Below, in pieces: positions 1-9,785 of a stretch of 64,000 nt of DNA. The stretch comes from Rhodopirellula bahusiensis (lineage in GTDB: Bacteria > Planctomycetota > Planctomycetia > Pirellulales > Pirellulaceae): positions 496,001-560,000 of the forward strand of contig NZ_NIZW01000002.1 in assembly GCF_002727185.1 (NCBI RefSeq). Reading direction: 5' to 3'. The notes under the pieces were generated by a model that had not been told where the DNA came from, searched no databases, and saw nothing but the letters and a program-made list of their open reading frames with translations. Made by a program: the position numbers and the translations under genes. Position 1 is the first letter of the stretch. Every line of letters starts with the position of its first letter.

Positions 1-2813
1 ATGACGGCTTGGCGTTTGAGTTTGCTGGGCGTTTCATCCGCCAGGAATTCGCGAACGGTTTGGCTGGATGGGGGCAACCCGGTCAGGTCCAAGTGCAAGC
101 GACGCAGGAAGGTCGCGTCGTCCGCGACTTCGCTGGGGACGATCTTCATTCGGTCCCATTTCTGAGCGACCATTTCGTCGATTCGGCCCCAGGTTTCCAC
201 ATTCGCTTGTTCATACCCGGAACGATCGCCCATCACGGTCAGCGTCGTTGCAGCGTAGGCACCTTCGAATCGAGCCAGCACGGGAGCTTCCCCGCGGCGA
301 ACGGCACTGAGCATGCCACCGGCTTCGGCGGTGGCGACTTCGGTGTTACCAGAGCTGACGAATGCCTCTTGCGTGACATCACGCGAATCGCCGTTGGCGT
401 AGGTCGCGACGATGCGGACTTGTTGGTGAGCGTCGGTGGATTGAACCACCGGGTTCTTGGGAAACACTTCCAACGATGAGACGCGGGGAGTTTCCAAATC
501 GAGTTTCGAACCGTCGGCGATCCAGCGATGCAGCACCGCGTGATAGGGATCGCCCTTCTTCATCAGCGTTCCGCCTTCGTGAGGCGTGATGCCCAGCGGT
601 TTGCGGAGCATCATTGAGTCGTCGGGAGCGGACGGGTTGATGCGTCGCGCGGCCAAGTCATCCGTCAGGGCTCGGATGTCGAAGATCGGATCGTAACCGC
701 GAAGCGACAGCCGGAATCCGTTCTTCCCCTTCTGGGCTCCGTGGCAGGTTCCTTGATTGCAACCCAAGCGAGAAAGGACCGGATTGACGTCGCGAATGAA
801 GTCGACGGAGGCATCGCCTTGACCGGTGATCTCGATCGGCAGCGTGTGTTGGTGCGATCTGAGTTTGACCGTGACTTCTCCAGTCGCATCGTGTTGCGGT
901 CGAATCAACCCGCTCGGTGACGCCACGTAGTCTTCGGATCCGGTGATCTCGATTTGCCGCGTGACGTCGACGGTGGAACCATCGGCGAGCGTCCCGATCG
1001 CGACCAGTTGCACGTAGTCGTAAGGTGACGTCAGCGAGATGGATTCGGGGACGACGGAAAGTTCGACCAGTTCCGACGAATTGACCGGCGATTCGGAAGG
1101 TAAATCGTCAGTTTTGGCGGTGGATGTGAAGTCCAGCTCGCGATCGGTCCCGCTAGGACCTTCGCCCTTGGCGGAGTGGCGCAAGCCGCCCGGTGCAGTG
1201 GAACCGGAGGGCTCGCGCCCTTCCGCTAAAGACTGCGGCACCGCGTGAAACGTTCGAACGAGTTTGCCGGTTGGATCAAGGTGACGGATCTGGCCATCGT
1301 TGGCGGAGACATACACACTTCCGTCGTCAGCAAGTTCGATTGCGTAGGCCGCGGCGTTGGGCAATTCAAAATGGAGCGTTTGTGTGACGGGGGCATTGAC
1401 TGCTTCGTCGACGACTTTCTTTCCGTTTCTGGATCGATTGGCGACTCGTTTGCCGAGGATCGTTTTCAGCAGATCAGTCAATTCGCCGGTGAAGTCGTAC
1501 TTCCAAACTCGCAGTTCCGAATGGCCATCGATCGTGGCAACGGCGGCGATGTGCGTTCCCGTGGAATTCACAACGACTTGGCGGATGCGACCGTTGAGAC
1601 GCGGCAGGTTTCGGATCAAATTCGCATCGTCACCGATTTGACGTTTCGTTTGTCGGAAGACTCGGTAGACCTTGGTCACGCCATCGGCACCACCGACAAC
1701 GATCTCATCGCGAGTCGGATGCATTGCGACGCTGGAAAGGCCGCCGGACAAGGCACCGGGGGTGATCGAAGTCACGTTGTCGATGAAGCGTTCCGTTTCG
1801 ACTTCGGTCAACTTGCAAGTCATGTCGCGAGCGACGGAAACCAGGTGCTTTCCATCGGGCGTGAACACCGTGTCACGAATCCAGTCCTCATGGGCACCTT
1901 GGAACAAGACTTGTTCGCCCGTCGATGCGTCGAGCGCTCGCACGGTGTTGTCGTTGGCTCCGATGGCGATCTTGGTTCCGTCGGGCGACCATGACAAACC
2001 GGTGATGGTGTCGTAAGTGATCAGGCGAGACAGTTCCAGTTCGCCGGTGGATGCGTTCCAAATCTGAAGTTCACCCAGTTCGCCGGGCGTGCCACCTGCC
2101 GCGGCGATGCGTGAACCGTCCGGTGAGAAACGGACGGAGTTGATGCGAGGCGACATTCCAACCAAACGCGATTGCATTTCGCTGGTCTTCGGATCGATCA
2201 GGCAGATCTCGTGGTAGCCGGCGACCGCGAGCGAGGTCTCGTTGGGCGAGAGGTCCATCGATGGCAAGGTTGGCGCACCGGCGTAGACGGGCGGATGGTC
2301 CGCATCAAAACGTGGTCCGGCGGACTCGGGTGAGTCGTTCTTCGCACCTTGGTCGATCCATCGCCGAATCGTGTCGACTTCCGTTTCGTGCAACGGTTTC
2401 CGAGGAGCCTTGGGCATCTCCGCGACGCCATCGTGCGACGTGATCAACGAAACCAAATTACTCGACTCGGAATCACCGGGAACGATCGCCGCGTCACCGC
2501 TTTCGCCGCCGCTCAACATCCCGGAGAAGTCGGTCATGACGTATTCGCCGAGTTGCTTGGCACCTTGGTGGCACCCGAAGCAGTTGGCTCGCAAGATCGG
2601 CAGGACGTCGTCGTGATAGCTGATCGTTTTTGAATCAGCATCTAATTTCGAACCCGCGACCGAAGGGGCAATTTCGGTCGCATCGGGTTCGTCCTCTGCC
2701 AAGATCGGTGGGGCGCCGATGGCAGAGAAAAAGAAAAGTCCCACGACGGCTAGGTGGGGAAGTGGGGATCGCGGTGTCCGAATGGACAACGAGACCAACG
2801 AAATATCTGTCAC
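1..2813 (-). CDS. Planctomycete cytochrome-like / WD40 / DUF1549 secreted protein (C-terminus cut by window edge)
   Basis: Translated from the minus strand, the frame is open from a GTG at 2813 to the window edge (about 937 residues seen). An AAGGAA ribosome binding site lies about 8 bases before the GTG, and an in-frame TGA lies further upstream. Order of parts: hydrophobic signal segment near residues 20-40; a PSCyt1-like motif (CFGCH, about 78-82) typical of planctomycete cytochrome-like proteins; WD40-type repeats about 140-440; Ig-like BIG2-type stretches from about 560; a second Cys motif (GCNQGTCHG) near 681; and the start of a PSCyt2/DUF1549 domain from about 894. DUF1553 normally follows and would lie beyond the edge. 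These giant exported proteins are typical of planctomycetes; their biochemical role is unknown. Residues about 521-545 are encoded by a palindromic repeat. Confidence 0.85.
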   Translation of the reverse strand, partial: MTDISLVSLSIRTPRSPLPHLAVVGLFFFSAIGAPPILAEDEPDATEIAPSVAGSKLDADSKTISYHDDVLPILRANCFGCHQGAKQLGEYVMTDFSGMLSGGESGDAAIVPGDSESSNLVSLITSHDGVAEMPKAPRKPLHETEVDTIRRWIDQGAKNDSPESAGPRFDADHPPVYAGAPTLPSMDLSPNETSLAVAGYHEICLIDPKTSEMQSRLVGMSPRINSVRFSPDGSRIAAAGGTPGELGELQIWNASTGELELSRLITYDTITGLSWSPDGTKIAIGANDNTVRALDASTGEQVLFQGAHEDWIRDTVFTPDGKHLVSVARDMTCKLTEVETERFIDNVTSITPGALSGGLSSVAMHPTRDEIVVGGADGVTKVYRVFRQTKRQIGDDANLIRNLPRLNGRIRQVVVNSTGTHIAAVATIDGHSELRVWKYDFTGELTDLLKTILGKRVANRSRNGKKVVDEAVNAPVTQTLHFELPNAAAYAIELADDGSVYVSANDGQIRHLDPTGKLVRTFHAVPQSLAEGREPSGSTAPGGLRHSAKGEGPSGTDRELDFTSTAKTDDLPSESPVNSSELVELSVVPESISLTSPYDYVQLVAIGTLADGSTVDVTRQIEITGSEDYVASPSGLIRPQHDATGEVTVKLRSHQHTLPIEITGQGDASVDFIRDVNPVLSRLGCNQGTCHGAQKGKNGFRLSLRGYDPIFDIRALTDDLAARRINPSAPDDSMMLRKPLGITPHEGGTLMKKGDPYHAVLHRWIADGSKLDLETPRVSSLEVFPKNPVVQSTDAHQQVRIVATYANGDSRDVTQEAFVSSGNTEVATAEAGGMLSAVRRGEAPVLARFEGAYAATTLTVMGDRSGYEQANVETWGRIDEMVAQKWDRMKIVPSEVADDATFLRRLHLDLTGLPPSSQTVREFLADETPSKLKRQAV
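1171..1227. repeat. Palindromic repeat embedded in frame in the DUF1549 gene
   Basis: Two arms of about 24-25 bases (1171-1194 and 1203-1227) are imperfect inverted copies. The core ACCGGAGGGCTCGCGCC recurs in the intergenic palindromes near 9.8 and 10.0 kb. Here it sits inside coding sequence, between the WD40 part and the BIG2-like part, without breaking the frame. Confidence 0.75.
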
Positions 2814-3127
2814 GACGAATTTCCTTCCAAGCAACTGCAAGGGGACGAAAAATCATCGCCGATCCGAATCGATCTCGGGGAGAAACCGATTTGGTAGCCG
2901 TGTGGGGGTGGCAGGCGGGAACGGGGTGGATCCCCGCATAACCACAGATTACTGACGGTTGGCCCGTTGGTCAAGGAAAGCGGACGCGGGATTTGTCCGA
3001 AAAAGTGGCATCGGCTTCCCGGCTATTTTGGCAAACGCCACTGTTCCCGCGTACAACCAGGGCGAACGCTGGATTGTCCAATGTGTGGTGTTGACGCTCC
3101 GACAACAGATGCTGCTTTTCTTCCGGC
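2814..3127. other. Intergenic region, upstream of the DUF1549 gene
   Basis: It holds the GTG start region and ribosome binding site of the minus-strand DUF1549 gene and, at its right edge, the 3' end of the next minus-strand gene. No further gene, RNA or strong hairpin was seen. Confidence 0.5.
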
Positions 3128-3778
3128 TTATCGATGAATCAAACCGCTGACGGGAGCCACAAAGACAGGCTCGCGGATCGCGGGGACGGACGATTGGTCG
3201 TTCAAGTCCAATGCGTCGGCGGCTGGGTCTTGCACGGGTTCAGGAAGTTCCGGCGTGATCGCTTCCAATTCGTCGGGTGAAGGACGGTGCAGCGTCTCGG
3301 CTTTTTCCAATTCTTGTGCGACTTCGGTCATCAACACTGGTTCCTGGTACCGATCAGCGTCGTTGGGGTCGGTGGCGACCGAACGACGCGGGCCGACCGT
3401 CAAAACTTCCCAGGGTTTGGGATAGAAGTAATGTTGCTCGACTCGTTCAGGCGGGCAGTGCTTGCCGTGCACCGCGCCTTTGATTCCGTTGTTGTCGTAC
3501 AGTCCTAACGCATCGGCTCGCTGCCACGCCCGTGCTTCTTGGCTGGACGGAGCGATGAACGCTGCCGTCTTGCCACCCATATAAGTCGGCCGGTTGTATT
3601 GGCGGCGATACGATTCCGGCATCCGGCTGCCGACGGGCCCGATCACATCGATCCGTTGAGCTCCGTCAGGCCGCAACAACGGAAATGGCCAATCGGCTCG
3701 GCACTCGTTGCTGGCCCAACCAGCCAACATCACGACCAACAAAACGGGAATCGACGTGTGAAGTGGGGTGACTTTCAT
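3128..3778 (-). CDS. Secreted protein of unknown function
   Basis: Start chosen at the ATG at 3778, because residues 1-27 then form a clear signal peptide (MKVTPLHTSIPVLLVVMLAG followed by a polar ADW boundary). The frame stays open 43 codons further upstream, but that part is compositionally unlike a protein. The mature protein (about 190 residues) is rich in Pro, Arg and Tyr in its first half, with a PFPLLRPDG motif and a Tyr-rich stretch, and ends in an acidic tail. I do not recognise a family; it is probably a periplasmic or cell-surface protein. It lies between two other exported-protein genes on the same strand with wide gaps, so an operon is unlikely. Confidence 0.65.
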   Translation of the reverse strand: MKVTPLHTSIPVLLVVMLAGWASNECRADWPFPLLRPDGAQRIDVIGPVGSRMPESYRRQYNRPTYMGGKTAAFIAPSSQEARAWQRADALGLYDNNGIKGAVHGKHCPPERVEQHYFYPKPWEVLTVGPRRSVATDPNDADRYQEPVLMTEVAQELEKAETLHRPSPDELEAITPELPEPVQDPAADALDLNDQSSVPAIREPVFVAPVSGLIHR

Positions 3779-4136
3779 ATGACTGGCGGCACTGCATCCT
3801 GCGAAACCGAACGAAGTAAACGTCGCACATCCTTCGCGACATCCTTCGAATCGTCGTGATCGATCGGTTCGGTACAACGCGTTCGCACTTTCGCGCGTCG
3901 CAACCAACAGGCAATCTTCTCGGCTCAGTCAATCTGTCCGGCTTGCGGCAAGTTCACCGACCAGTTTCGCAATCAGTGGGAAAGCAACGTCAGCAGCTTT
4001 CAACTGAATATATTTCATGGATTCATCAGCACAGCCGATGTGCGTTGTCCACGGGCAACAGCGACGAACCGAACGCCAACGCGATGCGGCTGGTTGGATT
4101 GGCAGCTCGATCGCCACCGCTTTTCGAGACGGCCCG
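3779..4136. other. Gap between two minus-strand genes
   Basis: Only short overlapping reading frames on both strands were found, none with a ribosome binding site or family signature. No RNA gene or terminator is evident. Confidence 0.4.
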
Positions 4137-5480
4137 TCAATCGATTTGCAGGCTGCTGGCCAGCAACGATGCCATTTCTCGACCGGCGTAACACGACCGC
4201 TCGTAGTAATCCACTTCCGAGTGAGCCTTGCCGACGGTGGGTGAGCAGTCCCGCGAACGCACCGGCAGTGGCGAACCGTCATAGCGAGCCGCGAAACGGG
4301 TTGGGCCGGTGTATCCGAGCGCCGACGTGCCACGGATTCGTGACAGCAACCAGTAGTTCTTGAGAATCGCGTCGCGGCGGTTGTACAGCAGCACCAGGCG
4401 ATTCATGTTCTGCGTCGCGAGACGGTGGTACCCATGAGGTGTCAACCAATCGCTCTGGATGGCCGGGGCGAGCAACCCGACGTCCAAGTTGGCTGCCAAC
4501 ACGGGCTCTTCATTCAATCGTCGGCGTCCGATCGCGCCACCCGCCAATGCATGCAGGCTGCCGGTGACGATCCGGCCACCGAAACTGAAGCCAATCAGCG
4601 AAGTTGGCTGGGCGGCTTCGACATGACGACGCAACAACCAAGCCAGGTACAAACCTTGGGCATCGGTGCGTTCCGCTTTGATCCGCGCGTCGGAGATCGC
4701 AAACGTTTCGCGATCGCTCTGCCAACTCCAAATCACAAAATCCATCGGCAAGTGCCCACAACGATTGGATTCCAATTCGCGAGCAACGCCCATCCCGCGT
4801 TCGATGGCCAGCGAAGCGGAGCGTCGGTTGCCGTGCACATAAATCACTCGCGGGCGATTCGGCGCGAACGTCCCGAGGTATTCATCGAGACTGGATGGCG
4901 TGATTCGTCCGCAGCGATCCAGGCGTGAGATGCGAAAGTTAGGATTCTGCAGGTTGGCTCGGCAAGCAGAGCTGGTGATGTGCCGCGTGCTAATCAACCA
5001 GTAGCGATCGCTGGTCAAGCATTGCTGCAGACTGGATGGCGACGGAATCGCGAAGGAGTTCGATGGAATCATCGAGGACGGTTGAAACGTCGGGGCGATC
5101 GACTTGCTGGAGACAAACGTTTCGGAATCGCCCAGTTCGTTCTCCGCGTTCCGCTCAATCTCTTCGGCTCGTTCCAGCTCAGCAACTTCTGTTGCCGCGA
5201 TGGTTTCGGTGGAAGTCCAATCGCTGGATGCGGGCAATGCGAGCGGCTTGGAGAACCCAGTCGAATCGAGCAACAGCGGCTGACCCGCATTAGCGATCGT
5301 CGCTTGCACCGCGAACGCAATGCACAGCGTGATGCCCAGTGCGATGCTGGACCGCACGGAAACGATTGCATGCGGCAGCACACTTCGTCTGGCGGTGGGA
5401 CAGGAAAGGGAACCGGATGATCGGCCGTTGATGAGGTTGGTCATCAGCGACTTGCGGTCGTTGGGGTGAGGGAGCTGCAT
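4137..5480 (-). CDS. Secreted alpha/beta-hydrolase-fold protein
   Basis: The C-terminal two thirds show an alpha/beta-hydrolase layout: a strand ending in YVHGNR (oxyanion-hole region), a nucleophile elbow GFSFGG with the candidate catalytic Ser, and a later LLYNRRDA segment placed where the acid usually lies. A hydrophobic segment after about 40 residues suggests export. The start is uncertain: the frame is open to 5606. I prefer the ATG pair at 5480/5483; the ATG at 5444 is also possible. Substrate unknown; lipase, esterase or peptidase activity are all open. It is divergent from the lipoprotein gene that begins at 5725. Confidence 0.65.
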   Translation of the reverse strand: MQLPHPNDRKSLMTNLINGRSSGSLSCPTARRSVLPHAIVSVRSSIALGITLCIAFAVQATIANAGQPLLLDSTGFSKPLALPASSDWTSTETIAATEVAELERAEEIERNAENELGDSETFVSSKSIAPTFQPSSMIPSNSFAIPSPSSLQQCLTSDRYWLISTRHITSSACRANLQNPNFRISRLDRCGRITPSSLDEYLGTFAPNRPRVIYVHGNRRSASLAIERGMGVARELESNRCGHLPMDFVIWSWQSDRETFAISDARIKAERTDAQGLYLAWLLRRHVEAAQPTSLIGFSFGGRIVTGSLHALAGGAIGRRRLNEEPVLAANLDVGLLAPAIQSDWLTPHGYHRLATQNMNRLVLLYNRRDAILKNYWLLSRIRGTSALGYTGPTRFAARYDGSPLPVRSRDCSPTVGKAHSEVDYYERSCYAGREMASLLASSLQID

Positions 5481-5724
5481 CATGCGAACAATCAAATGGG
5501 TCGTATGAATCGTGCGGGGCGTCCAAGCTACCACAGCCCTTCTGAAGGTGGGATGTGGCGTTTTGTCAACAAATTGTTGCCCAAAATTAGCGTGTTGCGT
5601 TTGCACAACACGCAGAGCGTCCTACTTTTGAGTGGTCTTGATGCCAAGGCCAACGTTTAGGCTCGGTTTGTCCGTTAGGTCCACCTTGCCCGATCCGCCT
5701 GCTTTGCCAGTCAAGGAAACTCTG

Positions 5725-6336
5725 ATGTCTATCCGAACTCTAACGCTCCTGACGATCGTGACGGTCACCGTTACCTCGACCGGCTGTTCAGGAATGAGAA
5801 ACTTCTTCTTCGGCCGCGGTGCAAACTGTGGTCTTTGCAATCGCGTCGGTGCCGTTGGTCGCGCCGTCAACCCATTCGCTCCGCCACCGGCACCCGCCGC
5901 TGGTGGTTGCAACACTGGTTCATGTGGTTTGTTCAATCGTGGGCCCGCCGTCGCGGCACCCGCGGTCATTCCACAGCAACCTGTGTACGCTCCCGCACCT
6001 GCCTACGTTCCTTATGCAGCACCCCAAGCCTCGGCCGGAACCTGCACGACTTGCCCAACGACGCAGGCCTACGTCGGCGATGGTTGCGGCAGCGAGTACA
6101 GTGCCAGCATGCCAGGTTACTACGAAGGCTCGGTCGACCCGTATCTCGGCAGCGGCACGCTCGGCTACGGCGAAACCATCGTCCCCGGCAGCGGCTATCC
6201 CACCGATGGATACGGCGGAGCCATCCAAAGCGACTCGTTCGCACCTCGATCCTACCGATCGAATCGAGTTGACTCGCAAGGCGACGTGATCATCCACGCC
6301 GACCCACTGCCCCCCGGCGCCCAACTGGTCGACTGA
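5725..6336 (+). CDS. Small Gly/Pro/Cys-rich lipoprotein
   Basis: Start set at the ATG at 5725, which follows AAGGAA by 6 bases and opens directly into a lipoprotein signal (hydrophobic stretch, then TSTGC, lipidated Cys at residue 21). The mature part of about 180 residues is low-complexity: Pro/Ala-rich, with several Cys, then Gly/Tyr/Ser-rich toward the C-terminus. Such proteins are common planctomycete envelope proteins without a known role. The longer upstream frame to 5632 is not needed. A GTAG-hairpin pair lies just downstream. Confidence 0.7.
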   Translation: MSIRTLTLLTIVTVTVTSTGCSGMRNFFFGRGANCGLCNRVGAVGRAVNPFAPPPAPAAGGCNTGSCGLFNRGPAVAAPAVIPQQPVYAPAPAYVPYAAPQASAGTCTTCPTTQAYVGDGCGSEYSASMPGYYEGSVDPYLGSGTLGYGETIVPGSGYPTDGYGGAIQSDSFAPRSYRSNRVDSQGDVIIHADPLPPGAQLVD

Positions 6337-6357
6337 TCCAACCATCGCAACCAAATC

Positions 6358-6419
6358 GTAGCTGGCTGGGGCCTCCCAGCCAGCCGAGCGCAAACTCACG
6401 GTAGAGACCACCGTGCTAC
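6358..6419. repeat. REPIN-like pair of GTAG hairpins
   Basis: GTAG (6358-6361) is followed by a perfect 10-bp stem GCTGGCTGGG/CCCAGCCAGC with a 4-base loop. A second stem, CACGGT/ACCGTG (6397-6415), is followed by CTAC (6416-6419). The outward GTAG ends match the layout of REP doublets recognised by RAYT transposases. It could also terminate the lipoprotein gene. Confidence 0.55.
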
Positions 6420-6450
6420 AAATCTAGCCACCGCCGATTGATCTTGAGGC

Positions 6451-7848
6451 GTGGATGGGTTGGCTGCGATGGTGAAGTGGGATGGGAGAAATCCGTTTTC
6501 CCACGTCCACCCTACTTTTCGAAGTCTCGCTCTCAAAAGCCCTGTTCGCCGCATCGTGACCCAGATCGATCGCTACGTCCTGATCCTCTTTTTGCGCACC
6601 GTTTGTGTGTGCTTTTTGTCGTTGGCGGGCATCTTCATCGTGTTTCACGCCTTCACGGCGATGGACGATTTGATCGCCCAGTCAAAAGTGGGCGATTCGT
6701 TGCCGCTGGTGCTGGCCAAGTTCTACGGGCCGTATTTGCTGCTGCTCTTCGACATGACTGGCACGATCATCACGCTGATGGCGTTCTTGTTCACCGCGGG
6801 ATGGCTTCGCAGAACCGGAGAGCTGACCGCGACGTTGTCCGCCGGAGTTTCCCACGGACGCATTCTTCGTCCGATGGTGATCGCATCGCTGGTCATCATT
6901 TCGGTGCAGCTCGCCAACCGCGAATGGGTGATCCCCCGTTTTCGCGACTCGTTGACGATGAAAGCCAAGAACCTGTCCGGTGACATCGAACAAGCCGTGA
7001 TGCCGACTTACGATCAGTCGTCCGGGATTTTGATCGAAGGTGACAAATTGCGAACGCTCGGGCGAGTCATCTCGCGTCCGAACTTTCGACTCTACAGCGA
7101 GTACGCTGGGTTCGGCGACGTGTTGCTGGCCCGCGAAGCGATCTGGTGGGACCCAGTGGCGATGGCGGAATGGCGATCCGAAATGGGCCCGACCGAGCAA
7201 CCACAATCGACGACGGCTTCATCGCAGTTGGCTTCGATCGACGAAGCGGCATCGGGTGTCGATGGCAAGCGAACCAGCTGGACTGATCTGGCGGGCCGAA
7301 CTGGCATGCCAGACATAACAGGGTATTTGCTGCGTGGAGTTCGGCGTCCCGAGCAACTTGGCGATGTCCCCTCGGTGGGCCTTGCGTCGAGAGAAGACTT
7401 GGTGATTCTGACGCCAGCGGATCAACCTTGGTTGGGGCCGACAGAGTGCTTCGTCGTTACCAGCATCCACCCCAACATGCTGCAAACGCAAGACACTGCG
7501 ACGAAGCTCGCATCCGTGATGGAATTGGCTGGCCGAGTTCGCAACCCAGCCGTCCACAGCAGCATGGCACTGCGAACCACAACCCACGAACGCATCATCA
7601 GAGCTCCGTTGGACTTCGCTCTGATTTTGTTGGTGCTGCCAATGGTGGTCAACCGCCGCGGCCGCAAACTGTTTGTGTTGATCGGATCCGCGGTGGGTTT
7701 GATCATCGGATTCTTTGCTTTAAAGACCATCGCGAGCACACTGGGCGGAAGCACCAACTTGATCACGCCCGGCATCGCCGCTTGGATCCCGTTGTTGATC
7801 ATCGGACCGCTGGCTTATTCACGTCTGCGTCATGTCCAGACGGTCTAA
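6451..7848 (+). CDS. LptF/LptG-family (YjgP/YjgQ) permease
   Basis: The protein has the family's layout: N-terminal IDRYVLILFLRT, a cluster of three membrane segments in about the first 165 residues, a long soluble middle domain (about 170-390), then two to three membrane segments at the C-terminus (about 385-460). LptF and LptG form the membrane part of the ABC exporter that moves lipopolysaccharide from the inner membrane to the outer membrane. Here there is one permease-type gene and no LptB neighbour, so the exact partner is unknown. Start uncertain: ATG 6451, or a GTG at 6556 directly before the conserved TQIDRY. The stop overlaps the next gene's start by one base (TAATG), so the two are probably co-translated. 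Confidence 0.85.
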   Translation: MDGLAAMVKWDGRNPFSHVHPTFRSLALKSPVRRIVTQIDRYVLILFLRTVCVCFLSLAGIFIVFHAFTAMDDLIAQSKVGDSLPLVLAKFYGPYLLLLFDMTGTIITLMAFLFTAGWLRRTGELTATLSAGVSHGRILRPMVIASLVIISVQLANREWVIPRFRDSLTMKAKNLSGDIEQAVMPTYDQSSGILIEGDKLRTLGRVISRPNFRLYSEYAGFGDVLLAREAIWWDPVAMAEWRSEMGPTEQPQSTTASSQLASIDEAASGVDGKRTSWTDLAGRTGMPDITGYLLRGVRRPEQLGDVPSVGLASREDLVILTPADQPWLGPTECFVVTSIHPNMLQTQDTATKLASVMELAGRVRNPAVHSSMALRTTTHERIIRAPLDFALILLVLPMVVNRRGRKLFVLIGSAVGLIIGFFALKTIASTLGGSTNLITPGIAAWIPLLIIGPLAYSRLRHVQTV

Positions 7849-8519
7849 TGAAGCTCAGCGTCATCGTTCCGACTTGGAATGAAGCGGCCAATATCGAGGC
7901 GTGTGTATCCTCCGCTTTGCAATGCGGTGCCGCGGAAGTCATCGTGAGCGATGGTGGAAGCCAAGACGAAACCATCGCCATCATCGATGCCATGAACGAA
8001 CCCCGCGTGCGTTGGTTGCGTTCTCCTTCAGGTCGCGGCGTGCAGTTGCGAGCGGCAGCCGAACAAGCGACCGGCGATCTGCTGTTGTTCCTGCACGCTG
8101 ACAATCGTTTGCCAGTCGATGCCCTGGAGCAAATTCGCGAGGCTGACTGGCCGGAGTGGGGTGGGTTTCGTCAGAGAATTGAGGCGGGTGGTTTTCGATA
8201 TCGATTGCTCGAATGGGGAAACGCCTGGCGGGCACGAGTCCGGTCGAACCTCTTCGGCGACCAAGCGATCTTTGTTCATCGCGAGTTGTACGAGCGAGTC
8301 GGTGGTTTCGCCGCGGTTGGACTGATGGAAGATGTGATGCTCTCGGCGGAGCTTCGCAAGCAGACGCCCGCGACTCTGTTGGCTGGGCCGGTAGCGGTTG
8401 ACCCACGGCGATGGCAGCAACGCGGCGTCATCCGCCAGACGTTGCTGAATTGGCGGATTCAACGAGCATTTGCCAGGGGTGCGTCACCGGATGAATTGCG
8501 GCGGATCTACGACGCCTGA
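7848..8519 (+). CDS. Glycosyltransferase family 2 (TIGR04283-like)
   Basis: A 223-residue GT-A glycosyltransferase. MKLSVIVPTWNEAANIEA opens the nucleotide-binding domain, VIVSDGGSQDET is the family-2 core, and LLLFLHADNRLP carries the DxD-like metal site. FGDQAIFVHRELYERVGGF and LMEDVMLSAEL match the short TIGR04283 group, which often sits beside radical-SAM or selenoprotein genes; none is present here. The start at 7848 overlaps the permease stop (TAATG), so it forms an operon with the LptF/G-like gene. A role in envelope glycolipid or polysaccharide synthesis is an inference from that pairing. The frame remains open upstream inside the permease gene, but that part is only a shadow. Confidence 0.85.
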   Translation: MKLSVIVPTWNEAANIEACVSSALQCGAAEVIVSDGGSQDETIAIIDAMNEPRVRWLRSPSGRGVQLRAAAEQATGDLLLFLHADNRLPVDALEQIREADWPEWGGFRQRIEAGGFRYRLLEWGNAWRARVRSNLFGDQAIFVHRELYERVGGFAAVGLMEDVMLSAELRKQTPATLLAGPVAVDPRRWQQRGVIRQTLLNWRIQRAFARGASPDELRRIYDA

Positions 8520-8731
8520 TTGAACGTTTGATCCGATGACGCGGGATAAAGGTGCCGCAAGCTTTGGCCGGGATGGGCGAAGTCTGCGGCCATCTGCAGC
8601 CAATTCATGGGTTTCTAGCCTGCTCGATTTGAGCATGCGTGAGTTTGTGATGAATTCTTGAGTGGATCTGCTCCCCTCTCGGGTGTGGTGATCGCTGAAA
8701 GCATCCAAATCCTTCAACCCACTGAAAGCCC

Positions 8732-9631
8732 ATGCCTGTACTCTTGATGATCAATCTCAAAGGCGGAGTTGGAAAAACCGCGTCGACAGTCGCAATCGCA
8801 GAGACATTGGCGGAGGAAGGGTTCAAGACTTTGGTAATCGATGCGGATCACCAAAGCATGGCGGGCGAGTTGTTGCTGGGCGAGAAGAGAATGCTTCAGT
8901 GCGAGAACCGCAAACGCACGCTTCACGATGTCTTCTTGGATATGTGCGATCCGGATTTTGAGGTCGATGACCTTCGATCGTTCATCTCGGAACAGACATC
9001 CAATGTCGCGACCGTGCACGACTTCTTGGATGTGATCCCGTGTTCGTTTCGGATCGATGACTTTTACAGCAACGCCTTCCGCTCCAAGCGTCGTGCGGGT
9101 TTGTTCCAAACCGAGCGAGAGTTGTTCACACAGATCAAGAAGCAAATGCCTGGTGCGAAGAAGTGGCTCAACGAACTGTATGACTTTGTGATCGTCGATT
9201 GCCCGCCGAGCATCGCGATGCAAGTCAAAATGTTCTTGCGGATCGCGGATGGCTGCGTGATTCCATCGATCCCAGATCAATTGTCGGTGCGTGGCTCAGC
9301 GAACCTGGTCGATCGGCTCAAACGCTTTCGCGTCGACACGCTCGGCACACTATGGACGTTGTATCGTCAACAAACACCTCTGCACCGTGCAATGGTTGCG
9401 GAACCGTATTCGATGCTACCAACACCATTCGAATCCGTTATCCCCAACGCGGCTCAATTGGCCCGGGCCGTTGACCCGCGCGAACTGAGCAAACCGCTAC
9501 CGAACTGCGATGCCAAGTACGGACGCCAATTCGCAGCCCGCTACCGAGAGCTGTGCGGCGAAATCATTTCCCGACTTCGTAACTTGGATGTACCCGTCAG
9601 CAACCGACAGGAAGAGCTGATCTGTCTTTGA
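8732..9631 (+). CDS. ParA/MinD-family ATPase
   Basis: A 299-residue SIMIBI-class ATPase. Deviant Walker A KGGVGKT lies at residues 10-16, with VIDADHQ (Walker A' region) and VIVDCPPS (Walker B/switch). These proteins bind ATP, dimerise and position DNA, chromosomes or protein clusters. No ParB-like partner or parS-type repeat lies nearby, so this is an orphan copy that may serve a cargo other than the chromosome. It stands alone, with a 212-base upstream gap holding no clear promoter, and a repeat-rich gap downstream. The start ATG at 8732 directly precedes the first strand of the fold. Confidence 0.85.
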   Translation: MPVLLMINLKGGVGKTASTVAIAETLAEEGFKTLVIDADHQSMAGELLLGEKRMLQCENRKRTLHDVFLDMCDPDFEVDDLRSFISEQTSNVATVHDFLDVIPCSFRIDDFYSNAFRSKRRAGLFQTERELFTQIKKQMPGAKKWLNELYDFVIVDCPPSIAMQVKMFLRIADGCVIPSIPDQLSVRGSANLVDRLKRFRVDTLGTLWTLYRQQTPLHRAMVAEPYSMLPTPFESVIPNAAQLARAVDPRELSKPLPNCDAKYGRQFAARYRELCGEIISRLRNLDVPVSNRQEELICL

Positions 9632-9785
9632 AGTTGATGTCACATCGATGGCCGGCGTAGCGTTGGCAAATTCCGAACATCAGCCAATGGTGTTCGATCG
9701 CCCGCTGGCCAGGTATGTCCCACCGGGAAGCCGGGCGATGGGCCATTGGCACAAGCAGATGACACGCGTTGTGCCAGTAATTTCT

